Positions 1 through 5,615 of a stretch of DNA of 10,491 bases are shown piece after piece; within the stretch, counting starts at the first letter, position 1, and every line of letters begins with the position of its first letter. The stretch comes from an uncultured Acidimicrobiaceae bacterium (lineage in GTDB: Bacteria; Actinomycetota; Acidimicrobiia; Acidimicrobiales; Ilumatobacteraceae). A program made the position numbers and the translations under genes. Below the pieces are notes generated by a model. That model searched no databases. It saw nothing but the letters and a program-made list of their open reading frames with translations, and was not told where the DNA came from. The stretch is taken from contig CAIXHI010000053.1 of assembly GCA_903919215.1 (NCBI GenBank), positions 1-10,491 of the forward strand. Direction: 5' to 3'.

Positions 1-77
1 ACACTGACCACTGCGAGTGCGCGGAGACCTTCGATCTCTCCCAACAGGGGCGAATCCCGTCCGGTCGCGACTGCCAT
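1..77 (-). CDS. Acyltransferase-3 family (OafA-like) protein, N-terminal fragment
   Basis: Only the first 25 codons are in the window; the gene runs off the left edge. Reading the minus strand from the ATG at 77-75 gives a short polar leader followed by GEIEGLRALAVVSV. This matches the start of the acyltransferase-3 family (PF01757), where a (D/E)GLRA(L/I)AV motif opens the first membrane helix. Members are multi-span membrane enzymes that O-acylate sugars, lipopolysaccharide, peptidoglycan or lipids; the substrate cannot be told here. The start lies 11 bases after the stop of the histidine kinase gene on the same strand, with AGGA nine bases before the ATG, so it may share the kinase transcript. 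The family call rests on one short but distinctive motif and an open frame to the edge. The rest of the protein is unseen. Confidence 0.72.
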   Translation of the reverse strand, partial: MAVATGRDSPLLGEIEGLRALAVVS

Positions 78-88
78 TGCGGCGAATC

Positions 89-1441
89 CTAACGGGGGAG
101 GGTGAGCACCACCTGCAACCCGCCCTCGGGGGTGTCGGCCAGCGTCAGCGATCCACGGGATGCTCTGGCGAGCGACATCGCGATGGCAAGACCGAGGCCG
201 GTTCCTGGGACGTTGGCAGACTTGCGCCAGAACCGACGTGTCGCTCGATCCTTGTCCTCGTCGGACAGCCCGGGACCCTGGTCGCTGATGCTGAGCATGC
301 ACCGATCATCGTTGTGCGACACGCGGATCACGATGGTGGAACCGGTGGGGGACACGTTCAATGCATTGTCGAGCGTGTTGTCGAGGATCTGCTCGACTGC
401 ACCCGGCACGGCCATTGCCAGAACCGGTGACTCGGCACCTTCCACACGGAGCGCCACTCCAGAGAGCTCGGCCAGGGCGCTCCACGTGTCGGTTCTCTGC
501 AACGCGATCTGCGCGAGATCTATCTGAACGCTCGGCTGCGCTTCGTCGGCACGTGCGAGCTGCAGCAGATCTGACACCAGCGTGGCGAGCCGTGAGGTTT
601 CCTCGATGGCTGCTTCCAACTCGTCGGCGTCAGCACCCGCCATTCGTGCTTGCAGATTTTCCAGTCGAAGCCGAAGCGCGGTGAGCGGTGTACGCAACTG
701 ATGTGAGGCATCGGCCACGAACGCGCGCTGCTCGTCGAGCATTGCGGCCAGGCGCTCAGCCATGGTCGCCATCGTTACCGACAGTTCGCGGAGTTCGGAC
801 GGGCCTTCTTCGCCAGGCTCCAGCGGCGTCAGGTCGCCCCTCGCGAAACGGTGTGCAGCTTGCTCGAGGCGACGCACCGGCCGCGTGACGGAGCGAGCAA
901 TGACCCAGCCGACTGCGGCCATCACCGCCAGCACAGCGAAGCCCATCAGCACCAGACCGAGCCAGAACCGGTGCACGGTGGCGTCGACCTTGCTGGTGGC
1001 GAGCGTGATCCGGAGCGCACCATGCACCACGCCACCGGATGTGACGGGTAATGCCACGTAAACGAAGTCGCTGCCGAGCGTGGAGGAGTAGCGGGTGCCG
1101 CTGGAACGTCGTCCGGCGAGTGCCTCGGCAATCTCCGGTCTGGTGGACAGATCGCGTCGAATCGGTTGCTCGGTGTCGATCAACGAGATTCCCTCAGCAT
1201 TGACCACCACCACTCGGGCTCCCGTGCGGAACTCGTAGCTCCGGGCGGCCTGGGGGTCGGGGGTGATCCCGTTCTGTAGATCGTCCTCGTAAATGCCAGC
1301 GATGACGTAGGCGTCATGCTCGATACCACCGGTGAACCGTTCAACCTCGCGCTGCGAGAAGAAGATCGCCAGCGGTAACTCCAGCAACAGCAGCACGACA
1401 ACCGTGATCGTGAGGTACCCGACGAGTAGGCGTTTCGTCAT
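89..1441 (-). CDS. Two-component sensor histidine kinase
   Basis: A 450-residue membrane histidine kinase that would autophosphorylate and pass phosphate to the regulator encoded just upstream. Visible in order: membrane helix about 8-28; an extracytoplasmic sensor region about 29-159 with a Cache-like look (RPEIAEALAGR and LPVTSGGVVHGALRI stretches); second helix about 160-181; HAMP linker about 183-235; H-box FVADASHQLRTPL with phosphoacceptor His247; N-box with Asn355 and Asn359; G1 box DQGPGL at 387-392; F-box RRFWR; G2 box GTGLGLAIA at 413-421. All catalytic motifs are intact and the length is normal for the class. The ATG lies four bases after the regulator's stop, so the two genes are almost certainly cotranscribed and translationally linked. 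The signal sensed is unknown. The divergent ApbE/heme-reductase operon next door suggests a redox or metal cue, which is inference only. Confidence 0.95.
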   Translation of the reverse strand: MTKRLLVGYLTITVVVLLLLELPLAIFFSQREVERFTGGIEHDAYVIAGIYEDDLQNGITPDPQAARSYEFRTGARVVVVNAEGISLIDTEQPIRRDLSTRPEIAEALAGRRSSGTRYSSTLGSDFVYVALPVTSGGVVHGALRITLATSKVDATVHRFWLGLVLMGFAVLAVMAAVGWVIARSVTRPVRRLEQAAHRFARGDLTPLEPGEEGPSELRELSVTMATMAERLAAMLDEQRAFVADASHQLRTPLTALRLRLENLQARMAGADADELEAAIEETSRLATLVSDLLQLARADEAQPSVQIDLAQIALQRTDTWSALAELSGVALRVEGAESPVLAMAVPGAVEQILDNTLDNALNVSPTGSTIVIRVSHNDDRCMLSISDQGPGLSDEDKDRATRRFWRKSANVPGTGLGLAIAMSLARASRGSLTLADTPEGGLQVVLTLPR

Positions 1442-1445
1442 GTGC

Positions 1446-2111
1446 TCAGCCCTCGGTGAGCCGGTAGCCGACCGAGCGCACGGTCTCGATCATCTCGGGA
1501 CGCAGCTTCTTGCGCAACGAGGCAACATGCACGTCGAGCGTCTTGGTCGAGCCCCACCAGTGCTCGTCCCACACCTCGTGGATCAGTTGTTCTCTGCTGC
1601 GTACGGCCCCGGGATCGGCGGCCAGGCACAGCAGCAGGTCGTACTCCTTGGGGGTCAGTCCCACGGCCCGCCCGGTGAGGGTGACCGCCCGCGAACGCTG
1701 ATCGATGACGAGATCGCCCACCGTGATCGCAGTTGACGGGCTCGGTGCCTCGCCAGCCTTCATCCGGCGGGTGACAGCGCGGATGCGCGCCACCAACTCG
1801 CGGAAGCCGAACGGTTTGACGACATAGTCGTCGGCGCCGAGTTCGAGCAGGATCACGCGGTCGATCTCCTCGCCGCGGGCCGACACGACGATGATCGGCA
1901 CCGAGCTGCGCTCACGGAGCCGCTGACACACGACGCGACCATCCAGATCCGGGAGGCCGAGGTCGAGCAGCACGATGTCGCACGGTGGGGCAGCCAGTGC
2001 GGCGGCACCCGTGGAGGCGACGATGACGTCGAACCCCTCGCGGGTGAGACCTTCGGCGAGCGGTACCGAGATCGACGGATCGTCCTCCACCAGGAGCAGT
2101 TGCACGTTCAC
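1446..2111 (-). CDS. OmpR/PhoB-family response regulator
   Basis: A DNA-binding response regulator of 221 residues, partner of the adjacent kinase. The receiver domain (about 3-115) has the acidic pair Glu9-Asp10-Asp11, phosphoacceptor Asp50 in VLLDLGLPDLDG, switch Ser78 and Lys99 in the YVVKPF motif. A winged-helix Trans_Reg_C domain (about 128-219) carries LTPKEYDLL, the TKTLDVHVASLRKKL recognition region and the ending VRSVGYRL. The frame stays open far upstream, to 2909, but that extension overlaps the divergent operon and does not resemble the family. The start is therefore placed at GTG 2111, giving NVQLLLVEDD; GTG 2105, two codons later, is the alternative. The ribosome binding site is weak (AGG about three bases upstream). 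Likely targets are its own promoter and the divergent operon, across the 97-bp gap. Confidence 0.94.
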   Translation of the reverse strand: MNVQLLLVEDDPSISVPLAEGLTREGFDVIVASTGAAALAAPPCDIVLLDLGLPDLDGRVVCQRLRERSSVPIIVVSARGEEIDRVILLELGADDYVVKPFGFRELVARIRAVTRRMKAGEAPSPSTAITVGDLVIDQRSRAVTLTGRAVGLTPKEYDLLLCLAADPGAVRSREQLIHEVWDEHWWGSTKTLDVHVASLRKKLRPEMIETVRSVGYRLTEG

Positions 2112-2208
2112 AGCCTGGCATGCCCGGCACCGGTAGCGACTCACGCTTGGCCAAACCATTACCTTCAGCTGGCCGGCTGCTCGCCTGCCGAGGCGTACCG
2201 TCACCAAC
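2112..2208. promoter_or_regulatory. Divergent intergenic region between response regulator and ApbE/heme-reductase operon
   Basis: This 97-bp gap separates two divergent start codons and must hold the control signals of both units. It contains a perfect 8-bp palindrome TTGGCCAA at 2147-2154 and an imperfect dyad CAGCTGGCCGGCTG around 2165-2178. No clear pair of direct repeats of the kind bound by OmpR-type regulators was found by eye. It is the natural place for the adjacent response regulator to bind, which is inference from gene arrangement. Confidence 0.55.
2196..2201 (+). promoter_or_regulatory. Candidate -10 element (TACCGT), possible leaderless promoter
   Basis: TACCGT fits the actinobacterial TAnnnT -10 pattern and ends seven bases before the ATG at 2209. 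A transcript starting at the usual distance would begin at or next to the start codon, giving a leaderless mRNA. In agreement, there is no Shine-Dalgarno sequence between it and the ATG. No convincing -35 element was seen. Such a short motif can occur by chance. Confidence 0.4.
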
Positions 2209-2718
2209 ATGAAGCGCAACCAGATCCTCACCGCAGCGGCGATCCTCGCTGTCGGCATCTCCGGTGCCATCGCAGTGGCAGCGAATGTCGGCATCATGAA
2301 CGCCGCTGACACCAACACCGTCGGCAACGTCACATCGGCCACCGACCTGCTCACCAGTAACACACAGGTCGTCGACGTGTACCTCGGCTCCGAGTCGGTG
2401 CCCGGCGGTGGCCAGCAGTTCACGGTCGACGCTGCTGGCACCGTGACGGTGTCGTCCTCGGCGAACACCGTTCGCCTCGACCAGGTAGTGCCCACCACGG
2501 GCTGGACCTGGTCGCTGAGCCAGTCGACAACCGACACGCTGATGGTGAGCTTCACCAACGGCACCCGCACCGTCGAGTTCACCGCCACGGCGGATGCCAA
2601 CGGCACCATCACGGCCAACGTCAGCGAGCCGACGATCGTGTTGCCGCCGGCCAACCAGCCGTCCAATAACGGCGGCGGCGATGACGATGAGCACGAAGGT
2701 GGTGGCGACGATGACTGA
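2209..2718 (+). CDS. Exported hypothetical protein with acidic Asp/Glu/Gly tail
   Basis: I do not recognise a named family. The 169-residue protein starts with MKR and a hydrophobic stretch (about 6-25) ending in AVAA, a signal peptide or single membrane anchor, so it should act outside the membrane. Residues about 50-140 are rich in Thr/Val/Ser with alternating polar and hydrophobic residues, as in a small beta-sandwich, and include paired Trp at 99 and 101. A Pro/Asn hinge (about 145-154) leads to a tail of Gly, Asp, Glu and one His (GGGDDDEHEGGGDDD), which could bind cations. It is the first gene of the operon, and the next gene starts inside its last codons. It may be a redox or metal partner of the downstream reductase. 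No canonical FMN-binding domain is visible; a TSAT at 42-45 is only a weak echo of the flavinylation motif. Confidence 0.82.
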   Translation: MKRNQILTAAAILAVGISGAIAVAANVGIMNAADTNTVGNVTSATDLLTSNTQVVDVYLGSESVPGGGQQFTVDAAGTVTVSSSANTVRLDQVVPTTGWTWSLSQSTTDTLMVSFTNGTRTVEFTATADANGTITANVSEPTIVLPPANQPSNNGGGDDDEHEGGGDDD

Positions 2719-3106
2719 CGCCCAGGATCGCATCGCTCAACTGCACGCACGCCGTGCAGCGGCCAGCAGCGCAGCCCCGGCAGCGACAGCTCGTCGGCGC
2801 AGTACAGCGACCGGTTCCAAGATCGCCGCTGTGGGCGTGGGGATGACCGTGATGTTCGGTCTGGTGGGAGCAATGGCGCTCGCCCAGAATCGTGGTAGCT
2901 CCACCCCACAGCCGGTGCAGCCCACTGCCCCTGCGCAAATCGTCGTGGTGATCCATCCCGGTACGGCCAGTGGCGCTGGCACGGCCACGGGCACCGGCGT
3001 ACCGACGGTCAACGCCTCGTCGAAGCCGATTCAGCTTGCGGCCCAGCCGGTCGTTCGCCAGGCGCCCGCTCAGGCGCCGGCAGCGAAGACCAGTGGTAGT
3101 CGCTGA
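2711..3106 (+). CDS. Single-span membrane protein with Pro/Ala-rich extracytoplasmic tail
   Basis: A 131-residue protein of no recognised family. Residues 1-35 are polar and Arg-rich with the pattern DRIAQLHARRAAA. A single membrane helix spans about 36-58. The rest is low-complexity Pro/Ala/Gln/Thr/Gly sequence ending APAAKTSGSR. Positive residues before the helix predict the N-terminus inside and the tail outside. The ATG at 2711 was chosen because it gives an 8-base overlap with the preceding stop (ATGACTGA) and has an AAGG/GGTGG purine-rich stretch upstream; the same frame is open further 5' but reads there as a shadow of the preceding gene. Its place between an exported protein and ApbE suggests an accessory or flavin-acceptor role in the membrane electron-transfer module, but the sequence does not prove one. 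Confidence 0.78.
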   Translation: MTDAQDRIAQLHARRAAASSAAPAATARRRSTATGSKIAAVGVGMTVMFGLVGAMALAQNRGSSTPQPVQPTAPAQIVVVIHPGTASGAGTATGTGVPTVNASSKPIQLAAQPVVRQAPAQAPAAKTSGSR

Positions 3107-4016
3107 GCACCGCGGACGGGTCATGGCATGCGAGTTGCATGTCATGACCGTCGGCGCTCCGGAGGCATCGGTGCTCGCCGCTGTCGCCGAACTCGAGCGC
3201 CTGGAGCAACTGTGGAGCCGCTTCCTCCCGGACAGTGATGTCAGCCGACTGAACCTGTCGGCGGGTTTCCCGACAGCAGTGGCGGCGGAGACGATCACGC
3301 TGGTGGAGACGATGCTCGAGGCGTACCGGTTGACCGACCGTGCCTACGACCCGACGATCCTGCGGGCGCTGGTTGCGCACGGGTACGGAACGAGCCGTGT
3401 CGACGACGCCCGGCGTACGACGCTGCTCCCCGAGATGGCCCAGCCCGGCGTGCTGACGGACACGGTGGTCGACCCGTTGGGTGAGACCGTCACGCTGCCC
3501 GCGGGGCTGGCGCTCGATCCTGGTGGGATCGGCAAAGGCCTCGCCGCCGATCTGGTGGTCGCTGCACTCCTTGAGCGCGGGGCTGCCGGGGCCATGGTGT
3601 CCATCGGCGGCGATCTGGCCATGGCTGGCGAGTCGCCGCACCCGGACGGTTGGGTAGTGGAAGTTGAACATGCCGACCCCACCGAAGGGGTGTTGTGCCG
3701 TCTCGCTGTCAGCGGAGGTGGCGTTGCCACGTCGAGCACGGTCTCGCGACGATGGGTCGCCGACGGTGGAACACGCCATCACTTGATCGACCCGCGTACT
3801 GGCACGCAGTCAAGCACCGACCTGCTGGCGGTCACTGTCATCGCCCGCTCCGGCTGGTCTGCCGAGGCGCACGCAACGGCAGCCCTCTTGCAGGGCAGCA
3901 GCGACGCAGTCGCGTATCTGGAGATACACGGCCTGTCGGGCCTGGCGATTGCGGGTACGGGTCAGGTGTTGCTGACTCACGATCTCGTGGGTCTGAACTT
4001 GGAAGGAAGCTCATGA
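3093..4016 (+). CDS. apbE: FAD:protein FMN transferase (ApbE family)
   Basis: ApbE enzymes use FAD and Mg2+ to attach FMN covalently to Thr/Ser of partner proteins. The 307-residue product shows the family landmarks: SRFLPDSDVSRLN near 42-54, YDPT at 85-88, GGIGKGLAAD at 144-153, SIGGDL at 169-174, HLIDPRTG at 229-236 and a closing AEAHAT at 256-261. Most families have ADALAT there, so the usual metal-binding Asp is Glu257, a change seen in other actinobacterial members as I recall. No signal peptide or lipobox is visible, so a cytoplasmic enzyme is suggested, although many homologues are exported. The start is uncertain. GTG 3093 keeps the HRGRVMACELHV segment that corresponds to the usual first strand, while ATG 3123 would cut into it. 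It overlaps the preceding gene by 14 bases and the next by four (ATGA). No FMN_bind-domain target lies in the window. Confidence 0.9.
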   Translation: MVVAEHRGRVMACELHVMTVGAPEASVLAAVAELERLEQLWSRFLPDSDVSRLNLSAGFPTAVAAETITLVETMLEAYRLTDRAYDPTILRALVAHGYGTSRVDDARRTTLLPEMAQPGVLTDTVVDPLGETVTLPAGLALDPGGIGKGLAADLVVAALLERGAAGAMVSIGGDLAMAGESPHPDGWVVEVEHADPTEGVLCRLAVSGGGVATSSTVSRRWVADGGTRHHLIDPRTGTQSSTDLLAVTVIARSGWSAEAHATAALLQGSSDAVAYLEIHGLSGLAIAGTGQVLLTHDLVGLNLEGSS

Positions 4017-4561
4017 ACCCCCAGTTCTGGTGGTATGTCGCTCGCTCGTCGGGCATCATCTCGTGGCTGATGATCACCGGCACGGTGATCTGGGGTGTGA
4101 TCCTCTCGACCAAGGCGTTCCCGGAGCAGCGGCGGCCGGCATGGATCCTCGACCTGCATCGCTGGCTCGGCGGTCTCGCCGTCGGCTTCCTGGTTCTGCA
4201 CCTCGCCGCGCTCATGCTGCATGGCTATCTGAGATTCACTCTTGCGGATGTGTTGGTGCCCGGGCACAGCGCGTGGCGACCCGGGTCGGTGGCGCTCGGT
4301 GTTGTCGCAGCATGGACGCTGGTGGCGGTAGAGGGGACTTCGTTGGCGATGAAGAAGTTGCCCAAGAAGGTGTGGCGCGGCATCCACCTCACCAGTTACG
4401 CGACGTTCTGGCTGACCAGCTTGCACGCCGCCTTTGCCGGCAGCGACCGCAGCACGTTCCTCTACCAGATCACCGCGTTGGGCTCGATCGTGGCAGTGGC
4501 GTGGGCGGCGATGTACCGGGTGACCAACCGCCGCTCGCTCAGCCGCCGGACTGCTTCGTGA
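4013..4561 (+). CDS. Ferric-reductase-like heme transmembrane protein
   Basis: A 182-residue membrane protein with about five hydrophobic helices (roughly 12-31, 47-70, 91-108, 122-142, 147-167). It has the His arrangement of the ferric reductase-like transmembrane domain (PF01794). His49 and His63 are 14 residues apart on one helix and His125 and His138 are 13 apart on another, so two b-type hemes could be stacked across the membrane. His70 is additional. It lacks the FAD/NADPH cytoplasmic module of full ferric reductases or NADPH oxidases, so electrons must come from or go to a separate partner. Such stand-alone domains are often found with ApbE and flavinylated proteins. The ATG overlaps the ApbE stop as ATGA and has a strong ribosome binding site, GGAAGGAAG, at 4001-4009. 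The last 23 bases overlap the 3' end of the convergent mraY. The substrate (iron, quinone or other) is unknown. Confidence 0.88.
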   Translation: MNPQFWWYVARSSGIISWLMITGTVIWGVILSTKAFPEQRRPAWILDLHRWLGGLAVGFLVLHLAALMLHGYLRFTLADVLVPGHSAWRPGSVALGVVAAWTLVAVEGTSLAMKKLPKKVWRGIHLTSYATFWLTSLHAAFAGSDRSTFLYQITALGSIVAVAWAAMYRVTNRRSLSRRTAS

Positions 4562-5594
4562 AGTCGGCGATGTAGATCGCCATCGCACCGCCCACGCACG
4601 CGGCCGAGATCAACCAGAAGCGGATGATGACCTTGGTCTCCGCCCAACCGGCGAGCTCGAAGTGATGGTGGATCGGCGACAGGCGGAACAGTCGCTTCTT
4701 GCGCCCTGACGCCCGGAACACCACCATCTGCAACGCCACCGAACCAATCTCGATCACGTTGATACCGCAGATCAGGGCCAACAGCAGGTGAGTGTCGAGT
4801 GTGACCGCCAGCAACGACAGCGCGGCGCCAATCGCCAACGCACCCACATCGCCCATGAAGATCGTGGCCGGTGCGGCATTGAACCACAGGAAGCCACCGC
4901 AGGCGCCAGCGAACGATGCTGAGAAGACGGTGAGATCGTAGGGGTTGACGATGTCGCCGTAGATCGACGGGTTGCGGAAACCGAGGTACCCGATGCCGGT
5001 GAACACTGTGAAGCCGAGCAGGGCCGAACCGGCGGCCAACCCGTCGAGACCGTCGGTGACGTTCACCGCGTTGGTGGTGGCGAAGATCAGCGCCGAGGCC
5101 CAGATCACGAACACCACCTTGCCCAACTCGATCCCCGGCCAGTCGGCGCGGGTGAGCGACAAGCGAGTGTCGATCTCGGTGGTGGCGACGAGCACGGTGG
5201 CTACCGCCACGGCCACACCCATCGTGATCCAGCCCTTGCGACTCCACAACACGCCACGGTTGTGGCGGGTGCGCACCTTGATCAGATCATCGATCAGCCC
5301 AATGGCGGCCATGCCGAGCACACCGCCCCACATCACGAGGGTCTGATCGGAGAACACCACGCCGCGGCGGATGTGACTGAGCAGATACCCCGCGAGTGCG
5401 GCGACGACGATGGCGATGCCGCCCATGGTGGGCGTACCGGACTTGTGCATGTGCTGGGGGACGACGAGGTTGGCCTCGTTCTTGACCAGGATCGGTTGGC
5501 TACGGCCTCTGGCAGCGAGGTACTTGGTGAGCCACCACGTGCCGAATAGCGACACGAGCAGCGCGATCCCGCCGGCAAGCAGGGGAGCGATCAT
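4539..5594 (-). CDS. mraY: Phospho-N-acetylmuramoyl-pentapeptide-transferase MraY
   Basis: MraY moves phospho-MurNAc-pentapeptide from UDP to undecaprenyl phosphate, forming lipid I, the first membrane step of peptidoglycan synthesis. The 351-residue, roughly ten-helix protein has full MraY signatures: GTPTMGG at 53-59, the Asp pair at 102-103 in GLIDDLIK, NAVNVTDGLDGLAAG at 175-189, FMGDVGALAIG at 247-257, and the MraY-specific HHHF at 309-312 followed by RFW. All catalytic Asp and Asn positions are present, so it should be active and is not a WecA-type paralogue. ATG 5594 gives the usual MIAPLLAGG opening and follows the helicase stop by 21 bases, so the two may share a transcript, although no good ribosome binding site is seen. 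It is oddly placed: murF, murD and ftsW, its usual neighbours, are absent, and its 3' end overlaps the heme reductase gene. Confidence 0.96.
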   Translation of the reverse strand: MIAPLLAGGIALLVSLFGTWWLTKYLAARGRSQPILVKNEANLVVPQHMHKSGTPTMGGIAIVVAALAGYLLSHIRRGVVFSDQTLVMWGGVLGMAAIGLIDDLIKVRTRHNRGVLWSRKGWITMGVAVAVATVLVATTEIDTRLSLTRADWPGIELGKVVFVIWASALIFATTNAVNVTDGLDGLAAGSALLGFTVFTGIGYLGFRNPSIYGDIVNPYDLTVFSASFAGACGGFLWFNAAPATIFMGDVGALAIGAALSLLAVTLDTHLLLALICGINVIEIGSVALQMVVFRASGRKKRLFRLSPIHHHFELAGWAETKVIIRFWLISAACVGGAMAIYIADFTKQSGG

Positions 5595-5615
5595 GTCGCA
5601 AGGGTAACCCGCGGG

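Noticed and set aside
2332..2343. TSAT at residues 42-45 of the exported protein as an ApbE flavinylation site
   Set aside because: The usual motif is Dxx(S/T)GAT(x)(T/S) within an FMN_bind fold. Here the Gly and the preceding Asp are missing and the surrounding fold does not match, so it is at most a weak resemblance.
2112..2909. Long upstream extension of the response regulator frame on the minus strand
   Set aside because: It would add about 266 residues with no family resemblance and run antisense through two better-supported plus-strand genes. Receiver domains start right at the LLLVEDD strand.
2621..3298. 225-codon minus-strand open frame
   Set aside because: It lies antisense to three plus-strand genes with proper starts and overlaps, and its composition is Arg/Thr/Ser-rich shadow sequence.
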